From NCBI GenBank assembly GCA_028571685.1, contig CM053146.1, forward strand, positions 25,021,431-25,085,430: a stretch of DNA of 64,000 nucleotides. The letters run 5' to 3'. Position 1 is the stretch's first letter; every line of letters starts with the position of its first letter. The notes under the pieces were generated by a model. It worked only from the letters and a program-made list of their open reading frames with translations. It had not been told where the DNA came from and ran no database searches. The position numbers and the translations under genes are program-made. Positions 1 to 11,689 of this stretch are shown in pieces. The DNA is from Heterohyrax brucei. Taxonomy: Eukaryota; Chordata; Mammalia; Hyracoidea; Procaviidae.

Positions 1-896
1 GAGCTGGCCATTAGCCGCAACCATGGCTGTTCCAGCCAGTCTCGAAGGAAATGCTGCCTGTGCTTGTGAGAGGCCCACTGATTCTCATCACCATTAGGCT
101 TTCCTGACACCCTTTCAAATTCAGAGCACTTCCCATGTTCCCCTTAGAAGGGGGCTTTTGTGTACTTTTTTGTTATTGGAACTGGCAACATGAAGCTATT
201 TAAACACAGCTTCATCTGTCACAGTCGGATTGTGCAGGTAGAGTGTCATGTTTGATTTCAGATTATCATTTGTTGTATTGTCAATAAGGGCTTGAGGGAC
301 GAAGGGAAAAAAAAAAGCCTGTGTTCAAACTGCTTTGCAGTTAAAATGCACAAAAAAACTTATTTGCAACTGTGACCATGACTTTGATCCATGCTCCTCA
401 CATTTCTCTACAATCAAAGCAACAGCTTCTGTGACATTCAAAATACAGCCCCAAAAGAATTGTCCACAGTGTAAAGTTGACCTTAAGCCTGAGCTTTGGA
501 GTCCAATTTGAGTCAATTCTTCATTCATAAAGCAACCCCCAAAAGAGCACTAAGCTTGTCCTTAACGAGTAAAAACAGGAGTGTAAATAACACCCATTAA
601 CCCTTATTTAACTCAGGAAATACTGGGCACCAGTGATACGTGCAGTACAGAGATGAGATTGCTGACACTTAGAAATTTTGCTTTTGGATATCTGTCAAGG
701 AGATGATTTGATACAGAATGCAGTTGAAGCATTGTTCTTCACAACATTACCTAGAATTGTAAGACATTATAAACAAGATGCCAGCCATGTTCCATAATTA
801 ACAGAACAGCATACTGATAATTATTGAAGCTGAATAAGAGGAATACAGTGGTACATTGTACTCTCATCCTTTTTTTTTTCTTTGGTGTAGCATGCA
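1..896. other. Unassigned, probably unique intergenic DNA
   Basis: I see no repeat family or coding signal here. Open frames at 325-528 (minus) and from 824 (plus) are short, show no recognisable domain and look like chance frames. A T-run at 868-879 lies just upstream of the LTR that follows. Confidence 0.5.
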
Positions 897-1314
897 TGGT
901 TTTGTTAACTAATGCTACTATAAGAGAAATATCACAAATTGTGGCTTTAACAAACAGAAATTTATTTTCTCACATTGGGGAAGTTAGGATTTTGAATTCA
1001 TGTTGCTGGTTCTAGGGGAAGGCTTTCTCTTTCTGTTGGCTATGGGAAGATCATTGTCTTTTTTAGTTTTTGTTCCTCAGTTCCTTGGTAATCTTCATGT
1101 GGCATGGCATCTTCCTCTATCTCTGCTTCTTTCTTGCTGTGTCTAATCTTCCCTTTTTATATCTCACAAATGATTGATTTATCACACACCATACACTGAT
1201 ACAGTTTCCTTAACATAACAAAGAACACTCTGCTCCCAATTGGGATTACAAGCATAGAGGTTAGGATTGACAGCCCACACTTTTCAGGGATGCAATTCAG
1301 TCCATAATGGTACA
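897..1314 (-). mobile_element. Solo LTR, ERVL-MaLR (MLT1/MST)-like, decayed
   Basis: Read on the minus strand, this starts TGTACCATTATGGACTGAAT and ends TTAACAAAACCA, matching the TG...CA ends and overall plan of MLT1/MST-type LTRs. An AATAAATTT polyadenylation-like signal lies before the GTTTGTTAAAGCCAC end block. It resembles the LTRs at 3451 and 30212 in general plan but is clearly more diverged and shorter (about 418 bp). I see no 5-bp target duplication, so the boundaries are approximate. There is no coding content. Confidence 0.7.
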
Positions 1315-1506
1315 TTTGAAATTATGTACAATAAAAGTTTAAAGATAGAATGTTAGTTAATCTTAGCAATCATAGTTACAAAGATTATTTAATACAAATA
1401 ATGTTCTATTAAAATTAATATAAAACTATAGATACACTGTGATTAGTATTTATTAAAAATACAAAGAAAAACGATGGGAGAATAATAAATCCTATTGGAT
1501 ATCAGT
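1315..1506. other. AT-rich unassigned DNA
   Basis: Short AT-rich spacer between an LTR and a SINE. No recognisable element. Confidence 0.4.
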
Positions 1507-1664
1507 GGAAACCCTGGTGGCATAGTGATTAAGTGCGACGTCTGCTGACCAGAAGGTCAGCAGTTCAAATCTGCCAGGTGCTCCTTGGAAACTCTATGAG
1601 GCAGTTTTACTCTGTGCTATATGGTTGCTGTGAGTCGGACCCAACTTGATGGCATTGGGTTTTA
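1507..1664 (+). mobile_element. AfroSINE (tRNA-derived SINE)
   Basis: It has the head GGAAACCCTGGTGGCATAGTG, an A-box-like TAGTGATTAAGTGC, a B-box-like CAGTTCAAATC and the tail TGAGTCGGACCCAACTTGA. Flanks TATTGGATATCAG and TATTGGTCCTCAG are a plausible, partly decayed target duplication. AfroSINEs are non-autonomous, transcribed by RNA polymerase III, and mobilised by LINE machinery. Confidence 0.93.
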
Positions 1665-3450
1665 TTGGTCCTCAGCAGCACTTATGACATAGTGGCGTAT
1701 GATCTAATTCTTAGGATCACAGCACTGCCACCATCACTACGACACTGCTGAGAAAGCAAGAATTCTGTGATGAAAAACAGATTTCTTCAGGTGAATGCTG
1801 TATTTGATTAGTTTGAGAGTTATCTGATAGAAGCTGGTGGTGTTGGAAAATGGACATTAAGATTTGAGTGCATAGGAGAGTAGACAGGAGGACTTTGCCA
1901 CCTTGGGGGACCTCAGATAATTCGGCAGGAACCTGAGGGCACAGAAATGCCTGAAATGTGTTTAAACAGCAAAACTGACCTGTCATCTGATCCAAGTGAG
2001 CAAATGGTCTCCTTTCTCAGACACAGATTTGAAGAAGCTTTGTCATTGGAGACAAATCTTATCCTTCCCAACTTTGCAGCCATAAGCATCTCTATGTCAT
2101 GCTCTAGGCACTAAATAAAAATGGATTTGAGCTTTTTTTATGTTCCTAATCTAATTAAATGGGTCTTGGCCCATTCCTCTTTCACATGCCTTAATTTACT
2201 CATCAGTTTTGTTTTTTGACTTGGAAGTTCTGTCTCCTCTTTTGGGCCACTTCACCATCTAGACAAGATTATTGGGTGCTGTCTCCAACCATGATTCTTT
2301 TTATTTAGGTTCTTCCTATTGCTGTACTACCTGAGGCTACTTTGGGGAAAAATACCTTCCTATTTGCCATTAATTCTGAGTCCTACCCCAAAGCTTCTCA
2401 AATGATCCCATAAGACAAGCAGAACTCACACCGACAGAGAGAGGAGTAGTAGAGTAGGTACATTTCAATTTGCATTTATACAGGACACTGGATATCTCCT
2501 AGCTCAGCTCTCAAACCCACAATGAGTTTTGTGAAAATATTTTTGAGAAACTTCAAAAGTCGATTTCTTTTCTTCATTTCCATCAGGACCTTTGATAGAA
2601 TGATTACAACTGTCAAAAAGAATGATTCAGTCCAAGGGCGGAAAAACTGAATGCATTAGGGAAAAATTGGATTTTTTTGTTTTGTTTTCATTTTAGGCAG
2701 CAAAATTGAATTTTGATTGGCAAAATTTCAGAATAGTAACAGGTAAATGTACCTGCCACATCAGGAAAATACATGGATTTTCAAGATACTGAGCTCAAAA
2801 ACTTGTATACCAGGAAGTTACTGGGGAAGAGATGTAGATCATTCTTTGAATCAAAAAAAATTTTTTTTTGCACTTTTTTGGTATGTTTTTCTTTAAATTA
2901 TTGAAGTGAAATCCCACAGAAAATTAGTCCTTTTAAACTAAACCATTCAGAAGCATTTGGCATAGTAACAAAGTTGTGCAACCACTGTATTTACTGTTTT
3001 AAAATTATTTTTGGTATATGTGTTCCATTATGTCAGAGTTATTCATGCTCATAGAAGGGAATAAAATCTTAGAAAGCCAGATGATAATAGATAATTCAAA
3101 TACTGAATGTTAACAGCTTTTTTCACACAACTAACATTAATCTTCCCATCACCCCCACCTGTATAGTGTCAAATTTCTTGCTATGGTTATTAAAAGTTTT
3201 ATAAGGTGGGATAATTTGACCTGGGATTTAACCAAACCACATAACAAAAGTTTGTCTTCATAGTGTTAGATTATCATTAAAACTTTACTCTGAAAATATT
3301 CAGAATTTCAAATAAAAACATACTTCCCTGGCCTCTGCTGTATCCAACTGTGATTCTTCCCCCAGAATTGTTTTCTTTAGCCTGAGGCACAACAGGAACA
3401 GAGAAACAGGTAGACGACAAGACTGGGTGAAGAATTCTAGGATGTATTAG
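1665..3450. other. Unassigned intergenic DNA; possible ancient L1 relic near 2870-3010
   Basis: Mostly unassigned. The part at about 2870-3010 (for example GTTGTGCAACCACTGTAT) resembles an old mammalian L1 3' end, but too little remains to be certain. No coding signal was recognised. Confidence 0.4.
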
Positions 3451-4006
3451 TGTCATGGATTGAATCGTGTCCCCCCGAAAATGTATGTAGCAATTTGGCT
3501 GAATCATGATTCCCGGTATTGTGTGATTGCTTTCCATTTTGTGTTTTTCCTGTGCTGTAAATCCTAATCTCTGCCTGTAGTTAATAGATTGGATTACGTT
3601 AAAGAGGGTTAGGGTTGGGACTGTAGTACCATTTCTAAGGTCACCTCCCTGTTCTAATGTAAAGGGAGTTTCCCTGAACTATGACGTGTACCACCTTTTA
3701 TCCTTTCATGCTACAAGAGATACAATCAGAGGGAAGCAGGCAGAGAGTGGGGACCTCATACCATCAAGAAAGCAGAGCGGGGAGCCCAGTATGTCCTCCA
3801 GACTTGAGGTTCCTGTGCTAAGATGTTCTCTGACCAAAGAGAAACTGATGCAACACAAGGGACTTCCCCCAGAGCTGACAAAGAGGGAAAACCCTCCCCT
3901 GGAGCTGACACCTGTAATCTATTGGACTGTGGAAGAATAACATTTTCTTTGTTAAAGCCATCCACTTGGGGCATTTCCATCAGAGAAGTACTAATTAACT
4001 AAGACA
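3451..4006 (+). mobile_element. Solo LTR, ERVL-MaLR (MLT1/MST)-like
   Basis: It begins TGTCATGGATTGAATCGTGT with the C-rich CCCCCC block typical of the family, and ends TTAACTAAGACA, so it has TG...CA termini (about 556 bp). The flanks ATTAG and GTTGG could be a 5-bp duplication decayed by two transitions. It is the same family, in the opposite orientation, as the LTR at 30212-30747. No internal retroviral sequence adjoins it, so it is a solo LTR. The open frame at 3686-3940 is LTR sequence, not a gene. Confidence 0.85.
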
Positions 4007-4059
4007 GTTGGAACAAAAGAACTCAAATTACCATTTTTGCTGTTTTTGTGATATTCATG

Positions 4060-4310
4060 TGCCTCAGTTTCCTTTTCTGTTAAACAATGATGCTACTAGC
4101 TATCTTTAACAAAATGCTCCCAAGACCTATGATTCTGAGAGTTCAGTGTGTGTTCATTTGTTCCTTACAAAAATTCGATGTAGTAAACACTTTATTGTAT
4201 CTATTTTGTAGAGAAGGAAAATGAGACAATTCCCTCAAAACCAGACAACTGTTAAAGGTAGAGCTGGGATTTAGTAGCTGGCTCTAGTCTCATTCTAGAG
4301 CCTGAGATCT
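4060..4310. repeat. MIR relics
   Basis: TGCCTCAGTTTCCTTTTCTG at about 4060 and the block TTTGTAGAGAAGGAAAATGAGAC ... TAGAGCTGGGATTT at about 4150-4310 match core and flanking parts of the mammalian-wide MIR SINE in two orientations. Both are short and decayed. Confidence 0.65.
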
Positions 4311-4924
4311 GTAGGAGGACTCTACTGCCTCATGGAGATTCCATATAGGGCTCTGTGATGCACTCGACTCTCACTTAGGGATGAGTCTCTTTTTCTAGAA
4401 CACACTCAAGTCTTAGCTGGGCAAATGGGTGCTACAGGCAACTTTTTCCAGCTTCTTTTGAGCTATGTGTGAGTGAGTGATTAATTTAGATATGTGAATG
4501 GAAACCCACATGGACAGATTTGATCATCTTAGAGATGGGCATGCTAGGCTTTCTCCTCCCTCTGTCTTCTAATGGCTAGTGTTCCTTTAGAAGCTATGCA
4601 TTGAGGATGGCAGAACAGACGCTCCAGCCTGGGTGAGAAGATAATTTTGAGATACAAAGCCTCCTACTGCACCCAGACTCTTAGATAAATGAGAAATAAA
4701 CTTTACTGGTTTGGGCCATTGCACTTTAGTTGCCTTTGTAATAGTAGTTTATCGAGTAGTAGTCCAACAATTGCACTTTCTTGGGGCGTGGTTTGCTGGA
4801 GTCAGCATCTAGCAACTCACAAGGGTCAACTGTTAAGAAGTTAGGATTCTTTTCAGCCAGGTTTTAAATTGTTGGTAGGAGTATTTAAATGATGAAAACT
4901 GGTGAATGCTACAACCCAAGGCTC
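4311..4924. other. Unassigned intergenic DNA
   Basis: No recognised element and no coding signal. Confidence 0.4.
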
Positions 4925-5056
4925 TTTTTTATATTTTACTTCATTTTAAGAATAGCTTTACCAGTATTTCACTGGGTACAAGGGTTCCATGAGATAATCC
5001 ATATAAATGTTTGACAGAATGACGAGTATGCAGTAAATGCTAATTATTATTATTTT
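4925..5056 (+). repeat. MIR 3' end
   Basis: GAGATAATCCATATAAATG, CAGTAAATGCTAATTATT and the terminal (ATT)n run are the usual end of a MIR element. Confidence 0.7.
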
Positions 5057-5085
5057 GGATCTGACTCGATGGCACTTGGCTTGGC
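5057..5085 (+). repeat. Micro-fragment of SINE 3' end
   Basis: A 29-bp piece reading CTGACTCGATGGCACTTGGC plus TTGGC directly follows the MIR tail. It is the extreme 3' end of an AfroSINE/RTE-type tail with no SINE body attached. Six similar pieces occur elsewhere in the window (see findings). Confidence 0.7.
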
Positions 5086-5371
5086 AAAATTAGTAGATGC
5101 ATTAAACTATGTATTAATTCATAAACTCACATTCTAAGAAACAAAAATTAATGTTTTGTTTCCTTGTGCAAATCACTCAAGAATTTCTTTCTGCAAAGCA
5201 AACCTAAATGATACCACAGTTCTTCCCATCCCTAGAAGACATTCACTGTTTTCCTAATTACCAAGTAAGGTTATAGTTATCAAATTACTGAATTATCCAA
5301 CAGTCTTTTTTTCTCTTGACATAAGCAAAATTGGAAAAAAAAAGGAAAAAATGGAATGGATTTGGTATCTA

Positions 5372-5895
5372 GGCATAATCATTAAGGTTGTGTGTCAACT
5401 TGGCTGTTTCTCAGTAGTTTGACAGTTACAATGTAATTTGGCAGTCACATGATGATGTGATTACTTCTGCATGGAGTTTGATATAGTGTGACCACTTCCA
5501 TGATAGAATCTTCTGTTAGTAGCCAGTCATTTGAAAGAGAATTTCCTTGGGGCTGTAGCATGCATTAAATGTAAGTGGACTTTCTGGAAAGGTCAAGAGC
5601 TTCAGCTGACTCTGGATAGTATACCTGTCTCCTGTTTATCTAATCTCCAGTTCTTGGGATTTGAGCCAGCAGCTTACTTGCTATTATGGCTGACAGTGTT
5701 TGGATTTGTCAGTGTTTACAACCTGTGAGCAATAACACAGCTGTCTCACCTGCCAGTCTTGGGCTCAGCAGTCCCTGCAGCTATGTGAATCAGAAAAAGC
5801 CTTGCTTCTGACCCAGGGACTTGGGACATTCCAGCCTTGAACAACCGTGGAGTCGTTTCCTTGACATAAATATCTGTCTGTATATGTCCATAAAC
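5372..5895 (+). mobile_element. LTR, ERVL (MLT2)-like, 3' end lost
   Basis: TGTGTGTCAACTTGGCTG near the start and the later stretch GACATAAATATCTGTCTGTAT fit the plan of MLT2-class ERVL LTRs (TGTGTCAACTTG near the 5' end; an AATAAAT-like stretch and TATA-rich end). The terminal TTCTCTAGAGAACCC block is missing where the mariner fragment starts. The start is approximate. Confidence 0.6.
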
Positions 5896-6334
5896 TTAAT
5901 TGTTCTGAGTGCTATATACATCATTGCTGAATATCACTACAGTCACCTTCAAAGCACTCCCTTGGGAACCTATGCACGATAACAGTACCTACTCCAACCT
6001 TCAGAGCAATTTAGGAACTCTTTCTGGAATGGCCACTGTGCATGGTGGCAAGGCAGCAAGTTTGTGAACTGAATTGTATGGTTGTCTGTGAGGGAGGTTT
6101 TAGCCATTAAAGAAGTAACTGTGTTGGAACACCATACCTCCTCACCTCGTCTGACCCCTAATGACATTTGTCTTTACCCAAAAGTAAAGGAAATACTGAA
6201 AGGAAGACATTTTGATGGTATTCAGGACATTGAGGGTGATATGATGATAGCTCTGATGGCCATTCTAGAAGGAGTTCCAAAATTGCTTTGAAGGGTACAC
6301 TAGGTGATAGCATCTGTGCATAGCTTCCCCAGAT
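5896..6334 (+). mobile_element. Foldback mariner, 3'-truncated copy
   Basis: The left arm (5896-6033) is the transposase 3' end plus terminal repeat in minus orientation. A spacer holds GTTTGTGAACTGAATTG. The right arm (6080-6334) carries transposase C-terminal coding sequence in plus orientation. It has the same plan, in the opposite overall orientation, as the complete copy at 52772-53330. It is cut off at about 6334 by RTE tail sequence. The arms would fold into a hairpin. Confidence 0.75.
6082..6291 (+). pseudogene. Mariner transposase C-terminal remnant
   Basis: The 69-codon frame includes SSPRLTPNDICLYPKVKEIL and GRHFDGIQDI. These align by eye with the mariner transposase block HPPYSPDLAPCDFFLFPKLK...GRRFDDIEEI, which carries the last catalytic Asp. 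Here that region reads LTPND, so the expected Asp of the PDLAP(C/S)D motif is kept only in part. The DDE core, DNA-binding domain and N-terminus are absent. This is a fragment of a cut-and-paste transposase and cannot act. Confidence 0.75.
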
Positions 6335-6482
6335 GAGATGGATTGACACAGTGGCCACAACGATGGGCTTCAAGTATAAATGCGATCATGGACGTGGTGC
6401 AAGATTGGGCAGTGTTTCGTTCCCTCGTACATAGGGTTGCTATGAGCTTGAACTGACTCAACAGTACCTAACAACAACAACA
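6335..6482 (+). mobile_element. 3' tail of RTE (BovB-like) LINE
   Basis: GATGGATTGACACAGTGGCC, then GGCAGTGTTTCGTTCCCTCG, then a tail resembling TATGAGTCGGAACCGACTCGA and ending in (AAC)n. This matches the end of the elephant-type RTE element, whose tail is shared with local SINEs. A 5'-truncated insertion of about 148 bp; it abuts the truncated mariner arm. Confidence 0.8.
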
Positions 6483-6559
6483 TTGGGTTCCATGCATTTC
6501 CATGCTCAACTTTGGGGGTAAAATCTCTTTCTCACTCACTCCTGCTGCTTCTCACTCCA

Positions 6560-6870
6560 TCTTTCTCATACACACATATCCCTGGTCAGCTCTTTCTCAT
6601 CTTTGAGATCCTAGCTCTGATGTCATAGGCTCACAGAAACCTCTGATTTCTCTCAGCCTGTATCATTTTTCTTTTTCGTCATAGTGTGTATCTAACTTTA
6701 TGTGGACGCATTTGTTTTTATAGTTGTTTTATTATTATCTGTCTCTTTTTACTAAAGTTTCTGCTTCTTCGGGCAGGGACCATGGTGAGTTTTGTTCACC
6801 ATGAAGCCCACGCATCTGTCACAGTGGCTTGCACACAGCATAGCTTTATCTTTGTAATGACTGAAAAAAC
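6560..6870 (+). repeat. LINE2 3' end relic
   Basis: The order ACAGAAACCTCTGATTTC, a TTTGTTTTTATAG block, TCTTCGGGCAGGGACCATG and TGGCTTGCACACAGCATAG follows the L2 3' UTR order (GGGCAGGGACTGTG, then GTGCCTGGCACATAG). Old and decayed. Frames within it are not genes. Confidence 0.7.
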
Positions 6871-7546
6871 TGCTTCTAATTCCAGGCCCTTAGAATTCAC
6901 CTAATGGCTTGTACTGTCCGTGAAGTCCTGTCTGGTCTCTTGGTGCCAGTCTCCTATAATATATCTCATCATGTCATCAACTGTATTTCCTTCCCAACAG
7001 TCTCTGCTTGGATATTTTCGGAAAAGAACTCACTTTTCCAAAAATCATTTAATGGTAGAATAACTCCATTATTAAAAATCTTTTCTCATGTTGAAAAGAA
7101 CCATGCTTCCCATCAGTACCACTCTTGTTCTGTAGAACAACACAGAAGAAATGAAACCATCTTCCTCAAGATAGTCTTCAAACACTTGAAGACAGATATA
7201 AAACCTGTGTTCTGCTTCTTCCTTTCTTCTGGAAGGCCATTCTTTTTCACCATCCTTCTTCCTCTTTTGCAATGCTTCTTTTCATGATTTATATTGTAAA
7301 GCCAGCATTTGCCCTAATGGTCCGGTTATTTTCATTCCAATCCCTAGTCCAATTTTCTGTCCACTCTGATGTGCTCCATGCCCCGAGAGGCTGACATCTA
7401 TGCATTTCATCATGCGGACTCCTAGATTCCAGTCAGATTCAGCTCACTAAAGGCCCAGGGTGAAATCTGAAAGCATTAGAAGAAAGTCAAGATGTTTATT
7501 TCACCAACCTGCACTCTCCCTGCCTTATGTCAATTTTTGTGGTTCC
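6871..7546. other. Unassigned; holds a 127-codon chance frame
   Basis: The frame at 6904-7287 (plus, 127 codons) is the longest in this stretch but has no recognisable domain, composition bias or conserved neighbour. I treat it as chance. No repeat family recognised. Confidence 0.4.
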
Positions 7547-7557
7547 ATTGCTCTTCT

Positions 7558-7709
7558 GGAGCCCTGGTGGTACTGTGGTTAAGGTATACTGCAGCTAACT
7601 GAAAGGTCAGCTGTTTGAATCCACCAGCCACTCCTTGGGAACCCTATGAGGTAGTCCTACTTTGTCTATAGGGTTGCTGTGAGTTGGAATGAACTCAACA
7701 GCAATGGTT
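7558..7709 (+). mobile_element. AfroSINE with perfect 11-bp target duplication
   Basis: Head GAGCCCTGGTGGTACTGTGG and tail GTGAGTTGGAATGAACTCAAC. It is flanked by ATTGCTCTTCT at 7547-7557 and 7710-7720, an exact duplication that marks a retroposition event and fixes both ends. Confidence 0.95.
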
Positions 7710-7834
7710 ATTGCTCTTCTACAGACTTAACAATACTCCTTTTATTAAACTTTCTTAAATATCTGAGTGTGCTGTCAGTTAACTGACACATCATATGTGT
7801 CAGTTATTTGGAGACTATTTAATTTTTCTTTCAA

Positions 7835-8215
7835 TAAATAATGAATGTTTATTAAAGTATAGGCACTATACTAGACTCTGGAGGTACTTTGTATGAATTA
7901 ATAAACCAAACCCCTTGTGGTGTAGTGGTTAAGAGCTACTGCTGCTAACAAAAAGATCAACAGTTGAAATCTACCAGGTGGTCTTTGGAAACCCTATGGG
8001 GCAATTTTACCCGGCTCTATAGTCACTCTGAGATACAGTCAACTCCACAATGGCTTTTATGCTAATGAAACAAGCCCATGGCCCCTAGTCTCATGGTCTC
8101 ATGGAGGTAGCGTCTTGCTGAGGGAGACAGGCAAAAATTAGATAAACAGTTGAGTCTATAATAATAGTTGGAGACAAATGATGTGAAGCAAAATCACATG
8201 AAAAAGTAACTGCCT
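7835..8215. repeat. Ancient L2/MIR-type element split by a SINE
   Basis: AATGTTTATTAAAGTATAGGC...CTAGACTCTGGAGGTAC (7835-7904) and, after the SINE, CATGGAGGTAGCGTC...GAGACAGGCAAAAATTAGATAA (from 8060) read as the two halves of a common mammalian-wide repeat. I cannot name the exact family. Confidence 0.5.
7905..8058 (+). mobile_element. AfroSINE, decayed
   Basis: CCCCTTGTGGTGTAGTGGTT, B-box-like CAGTTGAAATC and ACCCTATGGGGCAATTTTAC. Flanks TAATAAAC and TAATGAAAC look like a decayed target duplication inside the older repeat. Confidence 0.88.
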
Positions 8216-8305
8216 TGATCATGAGGGGCAGGTAACACTTCCCTTTGGGGCTGACACTTGCCTGAGTTCTGAGAACTGTATGCGACTTAAATAGGTCTGT
8301 AAAAG

Positions 8306-8512
8306 TAGAGTCTGGGTGGTACAAAATTTTAATCCACCGAGTTGCTGACCTAAAGGTTAGAGGCTCTCCAGAGGTACCTTGGGAGAAAAGTCTGGGGGTC
8401 TACTTGTGAAAAATCAGCCACTGAAAACCCTGTGGATCACGGTTGTATTCTGACACACACAGGGTCTCCATGAGCCAGAGCTGGCTAAGCGGCAAATGGC
8501 AACTGGTACTGG
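8306..8512 (+). mobile_element. AfroSINE, long variant
   Basis: The head AGAGTCTGGGTGGTACAAAA and the extra middle AGAAAAGTCTGGGGGTCTAC...ATCAGCCACTGAAAACCC distinguish the longer, older subfamily from the AAACCCTGGTGG type. The tail is CCATGAGCCAGAGCTGGC. About 207 bp. Confidence 0.8.
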
Positions 8513-9079
8513 GGAATGGTGAATGGTTTTTTTATACAGAGGAAGAGTGAGGCACTTTTAAGGAAATGAAAGAGGCAGATGAGATTGGCGGAATGGAAGT
8601 AAAGCAGAAAGTAGAAGGGAATGTTGTGGTATTTAAATCTATACATCATGTGTAGTAGGGTTCTCTGTGGACCTGAACTGGTGAGCTCTTGCATCTCCAG
8701 TGTGCTGACTCCCGAGCTAGGACCGTATCACCTCAATGTGGAAGTTGAGGCAAACCCTGTAGTCAGCCAGCTGCACTCCTCTGGGCAACCTCTCTGGAGG
8801 AGGGATCTGAATGCTGTTCCCCTGTGGCTACTGCTGACACTATTCACAGAGATATGGTAAATAGGAAGGAAATAATTTTGGTACAGTGGCAAGTGTCATC
8901 TGCAGCTCAGCAGCATAAATACTTGGGAGAAGGCCAGAAACGCAGGCTTTAAGACCTCACCCTCCCCTCCTGAGTCTGAGTTAGCAAAATGACACAGACG
9001 TGCTAAAGGTCGCAAAGCACTCACGGACAGGATATTTTGCTTTGCTCTTTAAGAGATCAGGCCACTCTAATGAATACAG
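8513..9079. other. Unassigned intergenic DNA
   Basis: Contains a 79-codon chance frame (8621-8860) with no domain. No repeat recognised. Confidence 0.4.
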
Positions 9080-9168
9080 CCTTGGAAACTCTATGAGGCT
9101 GTTCTCTGTTCTATATAGCATTGCTATAAGTTGAACTTGAATCACAGGGCAATGAGTTTGGTGTTTTC
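9080..9168 (+). mobile_element. AfroSINE, 5'-truncated
   Basis: Only the 3' half is present, from CCTTGGAAACTCTATGAGGC to GGCAATGAGTTTGG. Confidence 0.85.
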
Positions 9169-10312
9169 ACTTTAAGACATGAAGTCTCATTCTTTGGGAA
9201 CTCTGCCCTTCCATCTACAAGTAAATTTCCCCTTGCCCTCTCACTAGAACCCAGTCAGTACTACATCAACCCGTTTTTTAGCCTCGTTGTTTGGTCCAGG
9301 GGGATAGATACCGGACCTAAGTTGGAGCAGTTGAAGTCTGGTTTCTGAGTTTGCAAATGTTGGTGAATGATTTTGATTTACTGTGTACTGAGTTACCTTA
9401 AACTGAAGTGATGAAATCATGGAAATTATGGGGTATAAATATTGTCTCAGGTACACAGAGAAGGAAAGGAAGACAGTCTGTAAACAGAGGAAGCAAATTA
9501 CCTACACTTCACTTTACCTCCTTTGTTTTGTTTTAGTTTTATCCAACTCCATCAGCTTTTATTATTTGTAACCACAAGCTTCTGAAACAGATGGTAGTGA
9601 ATAATTTTGGAATAATGTAAGCAAGATGAGGTGTCACAGCAAAATGTCGGAAAAAAACTGACAGCCTTTGAGGTAAAGCTCATGCAGCATTTTTAACCTG
9701 CTGAATATCAAGGTTTCAGAGTCAGTCAGGATTTTGGACACAAAACAAAAGTTTCTTTCCTTTTTTTCTAATTTTTATTTTATTTTAGTTCTTCGGGTTA
9801 TGATTAGATCAATGAACTGATCCCAACTGATCAAAATTGTAAGATACCTGCTATACACATTGATAAATCAGTACACTGATTCATACATTTCTATAAAGAA
9901 AAAATATTGCAAAACAGACTGTCATTACACCATGGGAGTAATGAAAAATAATACTTTCTATTGATGTACAAATGACATTTGCATAGCATTCTTTCAATCA
10001 TTGTCACATTTTGTACCTAAGATGCTACATTGTTGGTCTTCTGGAAAAATTTCATCTGGAGAGCACTGGAAGGTTTCTACTCTTTGATCCTCTTTGTTTT
10101 TAGAATCCATGGTAATTCCTGTCTTCTATTTTTTTTTTTTTCTCTGTTTGTTACTAGGTGTTTCAGTTTCCAACTGAACTCTTAGGATGGCATTGTCCTG
10201 GTCAATTTTAACATAAATGGTATTTGTTTGCAGGTTATTTCATGGAATGGGTTATGGTGGGAAAGATTTCTACCTGGCTATACATAAATTGCTATTATTT
10301 TATTCTTCAAGT
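9169..10312. other. Unassigned, AT-rich intergenic DNA
   Basis: Contains homopolymer T runs (9758, 10129) and nothing I can assign. Confidence 0.4.
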
Positions 10313-10494
10313 CAGGAGTCACCGGGTGACTCAATATACTTGGCTGCCAATCCGAGGTGCCTGAGTAAAAAGGCCTGATGAGCTACTTTAAATACATATA
10401 TATATATATCAGCCATTGAAAATGCCATGGAGTCCAGTTCTACTCTAACATAAATGAGACTGCTGTGAGTCGTGAGTAGACAACAACTGGTTTG
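10313..10494 (+). mobile_element. AfroSINE, long variant, decayed
   Basis: CAGGAGTCACCGGGTGACTC head, middle AGTAAAAAGGCCTGATGAGC, an internal (TA)n run at about 10391-10408, and tail GACTGCTGTGAGTCGTGAG. Same subfamily as the copy at 8306. Confidence 0.7.
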
Positions 10495-11434
10495 TTCAGC
10501 CAAAGAGGTATTTTTGAAGCTTGCTCTCAGTCTTGGAGAATGTGCTGTATTTGAGTTCTACAGTAACTCCTTTTAAAATACATTTGTAAATTTTGGTGTA
10601 AGATTCACGTTTGTTAGCCATGCAAAAAATAATGCAAACAGGTGAAAGCATGACTCTTCATCTGTTTTTCTCCGTAAGCCTCTGTTCATGTGACTATCAG
10701 GTCGATTACTGGACCACCATTTTCCTGCATTCAGCATCCCTTATAGTTTAAGATTTTCATTCCTCCCTTCAGATGTCTTAGCAAGAATGCTGCTCCCCTC
10801 ACTCTTAAAGGCTTGTGCTTGTCAGATTAACAGAATCCTTCTTCACCATTTTAAAATTCTATTCCCTTTATGGATGTCTGTTCTATCTTCTGCATCTCTC
10901 TGACAGGAAGCCCTTTAGTAAGTGATCAGTTCTAGCTTGTCCATGTCATCCATGACATTACACCAAAGGTTCCACATTGCCTCTCTGTGATCTCTCTGAC
11001 CTTTTTCTAAAAAAGCATTTGGTTGCTTTTACCTTAGGTGTTCAATGGCTTTACCTTACGTGTTCAGTTTGGTATTACATCCTTGGATATCATGTTTACA
11101 GATCTAAACCATCCTCTCATACTGATCTTTAGTCATATGACCTGTTCTCTCCTTTCATACAATGCTTGCCTTTTAATCTTGGTGTTCATTGGCTAGTTAA
11201 CTTGGAAACACACATTAATTTTTGATAGCCTATGTGGAATTGTTCCTAATTTTCCCTAAACTAGGGATCAATTCAAATGCGTACTTTCTGGAATAGCTCT
11301 TATTTCCCTCAAAGAGAGTAAGTATTTACATATTAATGCATAACCCATCATCACTTCATCAATTTACCACTCAAATAATCAATCGTTGTATGTCTTTAGC
11401 ACTGCTCTCCTTTCCACTCCAGGAGTTTCCTTTT
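10495..11434. other. Unassigned intergenic DNA
   Basis: No recognised repeat or coding signal. Confidence 0.4.
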
Positions 11435-11560
11435 TTATCATTGAAGAGATTGAAGTGAGGCTCAGAAATTCACACAGATTAAACTGATAGCATCAGGCCC
11501 CAAATCCACTCCTTTGATTTCAACACTATCCCCTGCTATTCTGCTCAGAGAGGGCTCATT
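11435..11560 (-). repeat. MIR relic
   Basis: TTGAAGTGAGGCTCAGAAATTC, then CACACAGATTAAACTGATAG and CCAAATCCACTCC follow the usual reverse-strand MIR order (GAGGCTCAGAGAGG, CACACAGCTAG, GAACCCAG...CTCC). Confidence 0.6.
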
Positions 11561-11689
11561 AAGTGCTAACAGTCCTCAAACAATTGATCTCTTTTTTCCA
11601 ATTAAGAAAGCACTCCAAAAAGTGACTCCCTACAGATAAGCAGATAGATCTCTTTACAGACAAAATTTCTCTCTATTGATTCAAAGAGA

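Noticed and set aside
6904-7287. 127-codon frame outside known elements
   Set aside because: No conserved motif, no biased composition and no exon signals that I could support. A chance frame of this length is expected in 64 kb on six frames.
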